A stretch of 18,159 bases of DNA from Lachnospiraceae bacterium (lineage in GTDB: Bacteria; Bacillota; Clostridia; Lachnospirales; Lachnospiraceae). The notes beneath the pieces were generated by a model, which was not told the origin of the DNA, made no database searches, and saw nothing but the letters and a program-made list of their open reading frames with translations. Position numbers and translations under genes: made by a program. Shown piece by piece: positions 1 through 7,648 of this stretch (its first letter is position 1; every line of letters starts with the position of its first letter). The DNA lies in assembly GCA_009774615.1 (NCBI GenBank), contig VSOC01000076.1, positions 1 through 18,159 of the forward strand. The letters are read 5' to 3'.

Positions 1-1583
1 AAATTCGCAAACACCTCCATCTGCTTCCTCAATTCCCCGACAATTTCCTGGTTCGTGTCCATCCGGGCAGTGATTTCTGCCATATCTTCTGCCAGAGTGT
101 GGGTGCTGACGGCTGCGCCGGTGACATCAGGAAGGGCACCGTCGATGGCTTCGGAAATGCCGGTAATGGAGGCAGTGATTTCGTCCATGGCATTCCGCAG
201 GCGGTCGGTTCGCTGGTTAAAGGCTTCCATGGAGCCTTCAATATAAGAGGCGTCCTTCCGGTATTGCTGCCCGGACTGGACAGAAAGTTCAAACTGGGTC
301 AGCACATTTTGCCCAAGGTAATCCACTAATTCCTGGGCGCTTTCGGATAGGTAGTCTACAGCACCGGTTACGACCTTGCTTACCTCCTGGATGTGCCCGG
401 CAGTTTCGGCACAGGAATCGGCGAGCTTTCGGATCTCCTGGGCAACGACGGCAAAGCCTTTTCCTGCCTCCCCTGCCCTTGTAGCTTCGATGGAGGCATT
501 GATGGCAATCAGGTCGGTTGAGGTGGAAATGGAAAAAATATCATTGATTAACAGGTTAATCTGATTTACGCTTCGACTCTTTTCGATAGCACCGTGCAGC
601 ACGGACATGATTTCCTCGGTTTTTGCACGGATGGCTTCTTTATTTGTCTGTGCAGACTGTTCCATCTCTTCTGCACGTCCGCGCATTTCTACAGAATAGG
701 CAGTGATTGCCAGACATTCCTCATTTGTTTCTTTTACATCGCTTTGCGTCCCGGAAGCATTGTCCCGAATCGCAGAGGCGTTTCCTGCTATTTCTTCAAA
801 TGCCGCAGAGAGGTCATCGGTCATCCCGGAAAGCTTATGTACCTGACTGTGGGAGGTTTTGGTTCTTTTTCGCACCTCACTTACCACACCGTTTATGCGC
901 TCGGAGCTGATTTTCAATGTGTCCATGGCATCGCGGATGGGGGCAATAACGTATTTTTTGATAATGCGGAATGCGGCAGCGACCAGGAATATTCCGACGG
1001 TCAGTGTGGCGGCGCTGGTGATCAGGGAGATAATGTAGACCACCGAAAGATGGCTGCGCGCATCGCCTGCCTGGGCACTTACGGAAGCATAGAGGGCATT
1101 GATTTCCTCTTCGGCAGCGCCGCTGTAGCGGGCAACATCGCCGTTTGCCATGGCATAGGCTTCCTGGGTTTTACTGTCCGCGCTGGCACAGACCAGAAAA
1201 ACAAGGGCATGTTTAAAGGAATCGTAATTGTCCAAAAGGGCAGTATAGGTTTGCTGGTCTTCTTTGGAAACAAAGGATGCATAGTCCTCCAGCTTTTCAT
1301 CCAGGATTTTTTCTTCCTCCTTGATTTCTCCCACCAGCTTAATCATCGTGGCATGATCGGCAGCTACGATGTGGGACAGGGCAAGACGGTGAATATTCAT
1401 CATTGAATGACGGATACTTTCCAGCTTTGTTTCACTGACCATGTACTGATCGACAATAACGCCTGCATTGGCATTAACATTATGGATGCTGAACACTGCC
1501 AGAATATTTGAAAGCAGCATAATCAGTCCCAGCAAAAGAACGGGCAGCACCAGGCGCTGCTGTAGGGTTAGCCTGCCTTTCAT
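1..1583 (-). CDS. Methyl-accepting chemotaxis protein (C-terminal end off the left edge)
   Basis: Membrane chemoreceptor that would relay a stimulus to CheA/CheW. Reading from the ATG at 1583, about 527 codons stay open to the window edge. Residues about 8-30 form a first membrane helix, followed by a mostly helical extracellular region of roughly 150 residues (four-helix-bundle style) and a second helix near 183-206. The linker after it (IIKKYVIAPI) is HAMP-like but weak. The signalling core is unmistakable: TDLIAINASIEATRAGEAGK then GFAVVAQEIRKLA around residues 354-390, close to the family consensus for the CheA/CheW-contacting hairpin. The start is fixed by AGGAGG seven bases upstream. 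It lies 91 nt downstream of the solute-binding protein on the same strand with no obvious promoter between, so co-transcription is likely. Ligand unknown; the C-terminus is not visible. Confidence 0.93.
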   Translation of the reverse strand, partial: MKGRLTLQQRLVLPVLLLGLIMLLSNILAVFSIHNVNANAGVIVDQYMVSETKLESIRHSMMNIHRLALSHIVAADHATMIKLVGEIKEEEKILDEKLEDYASFVSKEDQQTYTALLDNYDSFKHALVFLVCASADSKTQEAYAMANGDVARYSGAAEEEINALYASVSAQAGDARSHLSVVYIISLITSAATLTVGIFLVAAAFRIIKKYVIAPIRDAMDTLKISSERINGVVSEVRKRTKTSHSQVHKLSGMTDDLSAAFEEIAGNASAIRDNASGTQSDVKETNEECLAITAYSVEMRGRAEEMEQSAQTNKEAIRAKTEEIMSVLHGAIEKSRSVNQINLLINDIFSISTSTDLIAINASIEATRAGEAGKGFAVVAQEIRKLADSCAETAGHIQEVSKVVTGAVDYLSESAQELVDYLGQNVLTQFELSVQSGQQYRKDASYIEGSMEAFNQRTDRLRNAMDEITASITGISEAIDGALPDVTGAAVSTHTLAEDMAEITARMDTNQEIVGELRKQMEVFAN

Positions 1584-1636
1584 AGAATTTCCTCCTAAAG
1601 CTTGATAAGCATGTTTATTTTTTGCCGCAGACACGC

Positions 1637-1680
1637 TCTGGAGCATTGTCCAGACACGCGCTAGTGTACGCACACTAGCG
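1637..1680 (-). repeat. Two adjacent hairpins and a 9-nt direct repeat at the binding-protein/chemoreceptor junction
   Basis: A perfect 9-bp inverted repeat, CGCTAGTGT / ACACTAGCG, with a 4-nt loop occupies 1659-1680 and contains the TAG stop (1675-1677) of the solute-binding gene. Immediately beyond, TCTGGA / TCCAGA (1637-1654) forms a second 6-bp stem. The 9-mer CAGACACGC occurs at 1628-1636 and again at 1651-1659. On the minus-strand transcript no U-run follows either stem, so these are not standard intrinsic terminators. By analogy with other binding-protein operons they could stabilise the upstream message or reduce read-through into the receptor gene; that role is inference. Confidence 0.6.
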
Positions 1681-2910
1681 TGCAGTTACGCCTTCGACCA
1701 TCCGATCCAGCTGCTCCTGAAGGGATGTGCCGGAGGGATTTTGCTCTGCCATGCTGGTGGCAAAGGCGGTTACAGGGTCCCAGAATTTTCCGCCCACACG
1801 CTGGAGCTGTGAAAATTCGGACTGTGCAAGCAGTGCGGTGATAGCCGGAGATTCCTGGACTGCGGGGGAATTTGCCGCTGAAATATTCGATGGACCCTGC
1901 CCGCGCTGTTCAAAGCGAAGGGTCTGGTTGCGTTCATTGCTGATCCATTCGGCAAGCTTTACCGCCCAGTCCTTGTTTTTGGAGTAGGCATTTACGCCGA
2001 TGAGCTTGCAGCCGGAAAAGGAAGCCATCTGCAGCTGCTGATTTTTACAGTTATAGGTGGGAAGCTTTGCCGCGCCCATGTTTTTTCCCCAGGCTTTTTC
2101 AATGGCAATGCCGTTCCATGCACCACTGACCCCGGCGATGACCGTTCCATCCTGTACGCCGGCAAGAAACTCGGTGTCGGTTTTGCTGGCAAAGCCGGGG
2201 CTGGAGGAAATTTCCAGCATTGCCCGTGCAACATCGATGCCGCGAATCGGGCTGTCGGTTTGGTTCCAAGTGCAGTAATTGGTTATGCCATCGGCATTTA
2301 AACCGACTTCAAGCCCGGTATTGCCAAAAAAGGCATAGACATACCAGGCAGAAGTCCAGTCCATCGTGACCAGCTTTTCCCGCTCGGCAGCAATTTCAAC
2401 CATCCGGTTTAAGCTCTGAATATCATTTTCGGAGAAATAAGCCTTGTTATAGTAGAGGAAATAGCCATTGTCCGCCGTCAGGGGATAGGCATAGAGCGTA
2501 TTGTCCACGGAAGCAGCTTCCACCGAGGCAGAGAGATTGGCAGCACGAATGGTTTCCTGGTTTTCTATAGGTTCCAGGGCGCCGGCAGCGGCAAGTGCTG
2601 CAACCTGATCATCAGCAAAGGCAAAAACATCCGCGCCTTCCTCCAGATTGGCAAGCAGTGCATCCTTGCAGCTTGATTCGCTCTGGGGCTGATAATGAAT
2701 TTGAAATGTAGCCTGATCCGCATAATTGGATTGAAAAGAAGAAAAAATCTCTGCAAGAAGTGCTTCATCATCTTCACCGCCCCAGACGGTCAGTGAAATA
2801 ACGGAAGATGGTGCAGGGCTTTGGGCAGGAAGCGGTTCCTGCTTTTTACAGCCTGTGCAGAGAAAAAGGCTGGCAGCAGCCATAAACAGATAAAGGACAC
2901 TCTTTTTCAT
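1675..2910 (-). CDS. Extracellular solute-binding lipoprotein, sugar (MalE-like) type
   Basis: Likely membrane-anchored carbohydrate-binding protein of an ABC importer or a sensing pathway; 411 residues, normal for solute-binding family 1. The N-terminus is a lipoprotein signal: MKK, a hydrophobic stretch, then LCTGC with Cys21 as the probable lipidated residue, followed by a charged and proline-rich tether. Residues about 40-110 have the usual opening (LTVWGGEDD, then DVFAFADDQVAALAAAGALE), and NGYFLYYNKAYF is the hinge-region motif common in this family. The C-terminal GQGPSNISAAN and FWDPVTAFATSM segments resemble maltose/oligosaccharide-binding members, though the sugar cannot be fixed from sequence. 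No permease or ATPase gene lies in the window; its only partner is the chemoreceptor downstream. AAAGGA lies about 16 nt before the ATG, an unusually long spacing. Confidence 0.88.
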   Translation of the reverse strand: MKKSVLYLFMAAASLFLCTGCKKQEPLPAQSPAPSSVISLTVWGGEDDEALLAEIFSSFQSNYADQATFQIHYQPQSESSCKDALLANLEEGADVFAFADDQVAALAAAGALEPIENQETIRAANLSASVEAASVDNTLYAYPLTADNGYFLYYNKAYFSENDIQSLNRMVEIAAEREKLVTMDWTSAWYVYAFFGNTGLEVGLNADGITNYCTWNQTDSPIRGIDVARAMLEISSSPGFASKTDTEFLAGVQDGTVIAGVSGAWNGIAIEKAWGKNMGAAKLPTYNCKNQQLQMASFSGCKLIGVNAYSKNKDWAVKLAEWISNERNQTLRFEQRGQGPSNISAANSPAVQESPAITALLAQSEFSQLQRVGGKFWDPVTAFATSMAEQNPSGTSLQEQLDRMVEGVTAR

Positions 2911-3110
2911 AGTCGCTAAAATAAGATCCTTTCGTATATGATAATGGGATAATTATACTAAAAAACGGGATATTTTTCAAGAGGGGATGAGGGCAGCAGG
3001 GCATGGAATTTCCCTGAAAATGATAAGGTAAAGATGATTTTAGAAATAATGGTAGTCGGTTGGATAAAATTATGGTAAAATGAAAATAAAAAAGAAGGAG
3101 GAAAGTGAAC
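2911..3110. other. Divergent intergenic region left of the truncated signal-peptide ORF
   Basis: 200 nt, A/T-rich, holding the solute-binding gene promoter (2952-2980, minus) and, for the plus strand, only a weak TG-extended -10 near 3073-3081. I see no other gene or structure in it. Confidence 0.5.
2952..2980 (-). promoter_or_regulatory. Sigma-A promoter of the solute-binding protein gene
   Basis: On the minus strand TTGAAA (2975-2980) is followed by a 17-nt spacer and a perfect TATAAT (2952-2957). Transcription would begin near 2945, about 35 nt upstream of the ATG at 2910, and likely continues into the chemoreceptor gene. I see no clear operator palindrome next to it. Confidence 0.8.
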
Positions 3111-3245
3111 ATGAGAAAGATAGGGAGGCGGCTGCTTTGTCTATGCGGCACAGCAGCGGTATCTGTTTTAATGTCTGTATGTTCATTTGCCGGAGAATGG
3201 AAGCAGAAGGGTGAGCTGTTCTGGAATGTATCAGGGATTCTTTAA
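3111..3245 (+). pseudogene. 44-residue ORF consisting mainly of a signal peptide; probable remnant of a secreted protein
   Basis: A good GAAGGAGG sits upstream of an ATG that opens MRKIGRRLLCLCGTAA, a positively charged start followed by a hydrophobic segment and an SFA-like cleavage site (about residue 27). Then come GEWKQKGELFW and a stop at 3243-3245. Signal peptide plus AGEWKQ is how many clostridial choline-binding-like, tryptophan-rich cell-wall repeat proteins begin, so this looks like the 5' end of such a gene whose remainder has been lost. The next frame stays open only to about 3276. A TG-extended -10 like sequence (TGGTAAAAT, about 3073-3081) precedes it. A genuinely expressed short secreted peptide is the alternative; I cannot tell these apart. 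Confidence 0.45.
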
Positions 3246-3328
3246 TATTCTTGATGAACTGCCTTAAATTTCTCTGTAAGGTATATTGCAATTAAATTCT
3301 ACAAAGATGAAATTCTTGGCAAGACCTC

Positions 3329-3357
3329 TTGACAAATAGGCAGTAACCCGCTACACT
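3329..3357 (+). promoter_or_regulatory. Sigma-A promoter of the metG T-box leader
   Basis: TTGACA (3329-3334), a 17-nt spacer and TACACT (3352-3357) match the consensus closely. Transcription would start around 3364, giving an untranslated leader of about 490 nt before the metG ATG. The first 100 nt or so of that leader are A-rich and look unstructured. Confidence 0.85.
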
Positions 3358-3465
3358 AGAGAAACAAGAAAATACGCAGTTAAGCAGAAGGAAACGCAAA
3401 GTAAGAAAGAAACTAAAAATTTAAAATTACAAAAACACTGAGAAAAGCGGAGAAAAGAAGATTAG

Positions 3466-3765
3466 CCAGTGAAAACATCGACAGAGAGTCCCTCCTTGTG
3501 CTGAAAAGGGATGATGCGGAAAGTGGTGAACATGGTCTTGGAGCTTTGGAGCCGAGGGCAGGTGCTTGTTGGTATTAGGTTTAGGCACTATGCTTTAAGT
3601 TCTGACGGATTCACCCGTTATCGTGAGGAGCTGTTATTGCATTATCTGGATTGAAGTATTGCACCGCAGCTTGCAGAGGCCGTCTGCCGTAAGGCAGAGG
3701 CGAATTTAAAGTGGTATCACGGGAGCACCTCGTCTTTAAACAGATGGGGTGCTTTATTGTTTTTT
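3466..3765 (+). promoter_or_regulatory. T-box riboswitch, probably tRNA-Met responsive, controlling metG
   Basis: T-box leaders bind uncharged tRNA, which stabilises an antiterminator and lets transcription proceed. Stem I begins with the AGAGAG element (3483-3488) and has an apical hairpin TCCCT / AGGGA (3489-3511). The probable specifier is ATG at 3532-3534 in the context GAACATGG, matching the downstream Met-tRNA synthetase gene. A 6-bp stem TCTGCC / GGCAGA lies just before the T-box sequence AAAGTGGTATCACGGG (3708-3723). Its UGGU can pair with an ACCA 3' end. AAAG can pair with CTTT and ACGGG with CTCGT to form the antiterminator, competing with the terminator that follows. The 14-nt T-box core departs from the usual AGGGUGGNACCGCG at several positions. 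The specifier assignment is by position and context, not by a folded model. Confidence 0.9.
3724..3765 (+). terminator. Regulated intrinsic terminator of the metG T-box
   Basis: AGCACCTCGTCT and AGATGGGGTGCT form a 12-position stem with two imperfect pairs and a 6-nt loop, followed by TTATTGTTTTTT. The 5' arm overlaps the antiterminator, as expected for a transcriptional T-box switch. The U-run contains a TTG and an ATG that are in frame with metG but cannot sensibly be its start. Confidence 0.9.
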
Positions 3766-3855
3766 ATGGGAAGATTCCGTATTTTTTACGGGATGAAAAG
3801 CAGGAAAATAAGAAAAACAAATCATGATAAAAAACAGGAAAGGCAGGAAAAGAAC

Positions 3856-5907
3856 ATGTGTAAGAATTGTAAAAAATCCTATTACATTACCACTGCGATT
3901 GCCTATACTTCGGGTAAGCCGCATATTGGCAATTCGTATGAAATCGTGCTGGCGGACAGCATTGCCCGGTTTAAGAGGGAACAGGGGTTTGATGTGCGTT
4001 TCCAGACCGGGACGGATGAACATGGGCAGAAGATTGAGGAAAAGGCAAAGGCAGCCGGGATAACGCCGCAGGCGTTTGTGGACAGGGTTGCAGAAGAAAT
4101 TCAGCGGATCTGGGATTTAATGAATACTTCCTATGATAAGTTTATCCGCACTACGGACAAGGATCATGAAGCCCAGGTACAGAAGATTTTTAAAAAGCTT
4201 TATGATCAGGGCGATATTTACAAGGGCTATTACGAAGGCATGTACTGTACCCCCTGCGAGTCTTTCTTTACGGAATCGCAGTTGGTGGACGGGAAATGCC
4301 CGGACTGCGGGCGGGCAGTTCAGCCGGCAAAGGAAGAAGCCTATTTCTTTAAAATGAGCAAATATGCGCAGCGCTTAATCGACCATATTCATGCGCATCC
4401 GGAGTTTATTCAGCCGGTTTCCCGGAAAAATGAGATGATGAATAACTTCCTGCTTCCGGGGCTTCAGGATCTGTGCGTTTCCCGTACCTCTTTCAGCTGG
4501 GGAATCCCGGTTTCCTTTGACCCCAAGCATGTGACCTATGTATGGCTGGATGCACTGACCAATTACATTACCGGTCTTGGTTATGATACGGACGGAAACC
4601 ACGGCGAACTTTGGGCAAAGTACTGGCCTGCGGATTTGCACCTGATTGGCAAGGATATTATTCGCTTCCATACCATTTACTGGCCGATCTTTCTGATGGC
4701 TCTGGATATTCCGCTGCCCAGGCAGATCTTTGGTCATCCGTGGCTTTTACAGGGGGACGGCAAGATGAGTAAGTCCAAGGGCAATGTGCTTTATGCGGAC
4801 GACCTGGTAAAGGTGTTTGGTGTGGATGCGGTTCGCTATTTTGTCCTTCACGAAATGCCGTTTGACAATGACGGTGTTATTTCCTGGGAATTAATGGTAG
4901 AGCGGATGAACTCGGATCTGGCAAATATCCTGGGCAATCTGGTTAAGCGCACGATTTCCATGAGCAACCAGTATTTCGGCGGAATTATGGAAAACCGTCA
5001 TACGGCAAATGAGGAGGAAGCCGCCATTGACAGGGATCTCCAGGAAACGGTGCTTGCCGCAGTGACAAAGGCAGAGGAAAAGATGGATCAGCTCCGGGTA
5101 GCCGATGCGATTACTGCAATTTTTGAAATTTTCCGTCGAAGCAATAAATACATCGATGAAACGACGCCGTGGACACTGGCAAAGGATGAGGCGAAGAAGG
5201 ATCGTCTGGCAACGGTGCTTTATCATCTGGCAGAGGCAATTACCATCGGCGCTTCCCTTTTAGAATCCTTTATGCCCGAAACTTCCGCAAAGATTTTGGC
5301 ACAGTTAAATACAAACAAGAGGAGTTTAGAGGAGATAAAGACAGGAGGATTCGGTCAGTATGTATCCGGAAATAAAGTGACCGATGCACCGGAGATTTTA
5401 TTTGCCCGCCTGGATGCAAAGAAGGTGCTGGCTGAGGCGGAGGAGATCCAGAAGGCGCAGGCAAAAGCTGCTCAGGAAGAAGCGGGGCAGACCGGTGACG
5501 GACAGGAGAGCCCTGCATCCGCATCGGCAGAAAACGGCAGGGAAGCAGAGGAAACGGCAGCGATTGATCTGGAGGCAAAGCCGGAAATTACTTATGAGGA
5601 TTTTGCAAAATTACAGTTCCGGGTAGGGGAAATTATTGCCTGTGAAGCCGTGAAAAAATCGAAAAAGCTTCTCTGCTCCCAGGTTAAACTGGGAAGCCAG
5701 GTGCGGCAGATTGTCAGCGGTATTAAGGCAGATTACACACCGGAGGAGATGGTTGGCAAGAAGGTTATGGTTGTAACGAACCTAAAGCCGGCAAAGCTGG
5801 CCGGCGTGCTTTCTGAGGGTATGCTTCTCTGTGCCGAGGATGCCCAGGGCAGGCTTGCGCTGATGATTCCCGAGAAGGATATGCCGTCCGGTGCGGAGAT
5901 TTGTTAA
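3856..5907 (+). CDS. metG: Methionyl-tRNA synthetase with C-terminal tRNA-binding domain
   Basis: Charges tRNA-Met with methionine (cytosolic, class I). From the ATG at 3856 it is 683 residues. The HIGH signature is HIGN (23-26) and the second signature KMSKS is at about 303-307. Two CxxC pairs (CTPC near 131, CPDC near 148) form the zinc knuckle. Residues about 575-683 are a Trbp111-like OB-fold tRNA-binding domain (FAKLQFRVGEI through NLKPAKLAG), joined by an Ala/Glu/Gln-rich linker at about 530-575. The in-frame upstream starts lie in or just after the T-box terminator and lack a ribosome site; the ATG at 3856 follows AGGAAAAG and fits the family N-terminus. The extra CKNC at residues 2-5 is unusual. 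Expression should rise when uncharged tRNA-Met accumulates. Confidence 0.96.
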   Translation: MCKNCKKSYYITTAIAYTSGKPHIGNSYEIVLADSIARFKREQGFDVRFQTGTDEHGQKIEEKAKAAGITPQAFVDRVAEEIQRIWDLMNTSYDKFIRTTDKDHEAQVQKIFKKLYDQGDIYKGYYEGMYCTPCESFFTESQLVDGKCPDCGRAVQPAKEEAYFFKMSKYAQRLIDHIHAHPEFIQPVSRKNEMMNNFLLPGLQDLCVSRTSFSWGIPVSFDPKHVTYVWLDALTNYITGLGYDTDGNHGELWAKYWPADLHLIGKDIIRFHTIYWPIFLMALDIPLPRQIFGHPWLLQGDGKMSKSKGNVLYADDLVKVFGVDAVRYFVLHEMPFDNDGVISWELMVERMNSDLANILGNLVKRTISMSNQYFGGIMENRHTANEEEAAIDRDLQETVLAAVTKAEEKMDQLRVADAITAIFEIFRRSNKYIDETTPWTLAKDEAKKDRLATVLYHLAEAITIGASLLESFMPETSAKILAQLNTNKRSLEEIKTGGFGQYVSGNKVTDAPEILFARLDAKKVLAEAEEIQKAQAKAAQEEAGQTGDGQESPASASAENGREAEETAAIDLEAKPEITYEDFAKLQFRVGEIIACEAVKKSKKLLCSQVKLGSQVRQIVSGIKADYTPEEMVGKKVMVVTNLKPAKLAGVLSEGMLLCAEDAQGRLALMIPEKDMPSGAEIC

Positions 5908-6032
5908 TATCATGAAAGAAATTTGTAAGAGTAAGGATTGAAAAGCAGCAAAGAAAACCATCATGTGCCCACAAGCGAGAGCACCATCATGAATAAAAGT
6001 CTGCCGGGCGCACTTGGAATACCTGAATGGAT

Positions 6033-6049
6033 GCCGCCTTATCGGCGGC
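6033..6049 (+). repeat. GC-rich hairpin between metG and the TraX-family gene
   Basis: GCCGCC, loop TTATC, GGCGGC: a perfect 6-bp stem ending 14 nt before the chosen TraX ATG at 6064. There is no U-run, so it is not a standard terminator. If the TraX gene is translated from 6064 the stem lies where a ribosome site would be expected and could limit translation or mark RNA processing; if translation starts further upstream it is simply coding. Confidence 0.4.
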
Positions 6050-6063
6050 GGACTTATAAAGTA

Positions 6064-6804
6064 ATGAAAGAAGAAAAGTTTCCGGAACTTACCGGAAGGA
6101 TGCTCAAATGTATTGCATTGCTCTTTATGATTGTGGATCACAGCGCGGTTGTGTTTGTGGAAAGGGGAATTTTGCAGAACCAAAATTCTCTTTTCCTGCC
6201 GTTTGCGCTGACGGATTTAGGGAAGCGGTGGCAGAATATTGACTTTATTCTGCGCTGTGCCGGGCGGCTGTCCTTCCCTGTTTTTGCCTTCTTGCTGGTC
6301 GAAGGATTTGTCCATACCAGGCATAAAAAAAGGTATGGACAGAGGCTGTTTATCTTTGCACTGCTGTCGGAAATTCCCTTTGATCTGGCGATTTTTGGAC
6401 AGATGGTTTATCCGAAATACCAGAATGTAATGTTTACTCTCTTGATTGCGTTCCTGACACTCTGCGCTGCTGAACGGTTTTGGAATCATAGGCTGGGAAG
6501 AATGATTTTCCTGCTTATCGGCTGTCTGGCCGCAGAATTTTTAAGGGCAGATTACGGGGCAATGGGAGTTATGTTCATTGTGCTTTTGTACCTGTTTCGG
6601 GACAGCGGGATACAGCTGAAGGTGGCGGCGGCTATGGCCGTGCTGGAAAGTTTAAGCTGCTGCGGGGCGGCGCTGCTTGGTGTTTTGCTTCTGCGCTGCT
6701 ATCATGGAAACGAGGGTAAATGGCCGGGAAAATCTCTGTTTTATCTTGCTTATCCTGGACATTTACTGCTACTGGCATGGCTGTATTCGGTGGTGTTTTC
6801 CTGA
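6064..6804 (+). CDS. TraX-family polytopic membrane protein
   Basis: Integral membrane protein of the TraX family, about 246 residues from the ATG at 6064. The opening TGRMLKCIALLFMIVDH is the family's recognisable first helix with an Asp-His pair; further helices are visible near RLSFPVFAFLLVEGF, NVMFTLLIAFLTL, MIFLLIGCLAAEF and MGVMFIVLLYLF. In F-type plasmids TraX acetylates pilin, and chromosomal Firmicute members are thought to be acyltransferase-like, but the substrate here is unknown. No conjugation gene is nearby. The frame is open upstream to a TTG at 5938 and to an ATG at 5989, but that segment is hydrophilic and unlike the family start, and no candidate has a convincing ribosome site. 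It sits 156 nt after metG and probably relies on the metG promoter. Confidence 0.78.
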   Translation: MKEEKFPELTGRMLKCIALLFMIVDHSAVVFVERGILQNQNSLFLPFALTDLGKRWQNIDFILRCAGRLSFPVFAFLLVEGFVHTRHKKRYGQRLFIFALLSEIPFDLAIFGQMVYPKYQNVMFTLLIAFLTLCAAERFWNHRLGRMIFLLIGCLAAEFLRADYGAMGVMFIVLLYLFRDSGIQLKVAAAMAVLESLSCCGAALLGVLLLRCYHGNEGKWPGKSLFYLAYPGHLLLLAWLYSVVFS

Positions 6805-6874
6805 ATGATTTAAAAAAGGCAGAAAAAAGGCAGAAGGCAGATTCCGGACAGAAGAAAAGTAACGAGGTAGAATC

Positions 6875-7648
6875 ATGATTTTTGATACACATACACACTA
6901 TGATAATGCAGCTTTTGATGAAGATCGGGACGAACTTTTAATGTCGCTTTTGGCTGCGGGAATCGGCAAGGTGGTCAACGTGGGTGCCAGTATAGAGAGC
7001 ACGAAACGGACGGTGAAATTAACGGAAGAATATCCTTTTATTTATGGTGCCGCAGGTGTGCACCCCAGTGAAAGCGGTGAAATGGCGGAGGAAGATTTAC
7101 TGTGGCTGGAGGAACTTACACGGCGGGAGAAGGTGGTAGCCGTGGGTGAAATAGGCCTGGATTATTACTGGAAAGAACCGGAGATTTCCATACAGAAGCA
7201 CTGGTTTGTCCGGCAGTTGGACTTAGCCAGGAGGACGAAGATCCCGGTAATTATTCACAGCAGGGACGCGGCGAAGGATACTTTGGATATCATGAAAGCG
7301 GAGAAGGCCGGGGATGTGGGCGGGGTAATTCACTGCTTTTCCTACAGCCGGGAGATAGCCAGAGAATATTTGAACATGGGATTTTTCCTGGGAATCGGGG
7401 GTGTTTCGACCTTCCAAAATGCCCGGCATCTGAAAGAAGTTATCGCCTATGCCCCTTTAGAACGTCTGGTTCTGGAAACGGATTGTCCGTATCTGGCACC
7501 GGTTCCTTATCGGGGAAAGAGAAATTCCTCGCTGTATCTGCCTTTGATTGTCCGGGCAGTTGCCGAAATTAAGGGGATTGAACCAGAGCATGTAGAAAGG
7601 CAGACCTGGGAAAACGGAGAACATCTGTTTGAAATACATCAATCATAG
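6875..7648 (+). CDS. tatD: TatD-family metal-dependent hydrolase (DNase)
   Basis: Predicted cytosolic metal-dependent nuclease of the amidohydrolase-like TIM-barrel superfamily, 257 residues as usual. Metal ligands appear in the expected order: HTHYD at residues 4-8, GVHPSE, the Glu of VGEIGLDYYW, IHSRDA, IHCFS, and the Asp of LETDCPYLAP, followed by the family's RGKRNSS motif. GAGG lies 8 nt before the ATG. TatD proteins have 3'-5' exonuclease activity on DNA and are implicated in DNA repair or degradation. It stands 70 nt after the TraX-family gene and just before ksgA; the tatD-ksgA neighbourhood is a common Firmicute arrangement, usually with rnmV between them. Confidence 0.93.
   Translation: MIFDTHTHYDNAAFDEDRDELLMSLLAAGIGKVVNVGASIESTKRTVKLTEEYPFIYGAAGVHPSESGEMAEEDLLWLEELTRREKVVAVGEIGLDYYWKEPEISIQKHWFVRQLDLARRTKIPVIIHSRDAAKDTLDIMKAEKAGDVGGVIHCFSYSREIAREYLNMGFFLGIGGVSTFQNARHLKEVIAYAPLERLVLETDCPYLAPVPYRGKRNSSLYLPLIVRAVAEIKGIEPEHVERQTWENGEHLFEIHQS

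Noticed and set aside
594..1406. 270-codon plus-strand ORF opposite the chemoreceptor gene
   Set aside because: It is antisense to a clearly conserved signalling domain, has no ribosome site, and its translation is Cys/Phe/His-rich without recognisable motifs.
2846..3151. Minus-strand 101-codon ORF spanning the solute-binding gene start and the intergenic region
   Set aside because: Overlaps the solute-binding gene N-terminus and its promoter in another frame, and its translation has no family-like features.
3511..3516. Alternative specifier codons ATG/GAT in Stem I
   Set aside because: They lie directly on the apical hairpin of Stem I; the ATG at 3532 is on the proximal 3' side in a GAAC context, where specifiers are found.
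3757..3855. Upstream TTG/ATG starts that would lengthen MetG by 33 residues
   Set aside because: They sit in or just after the U-run of the T-box terminator, have no ribosome site and encode sequence foreign to MetG N-termini.
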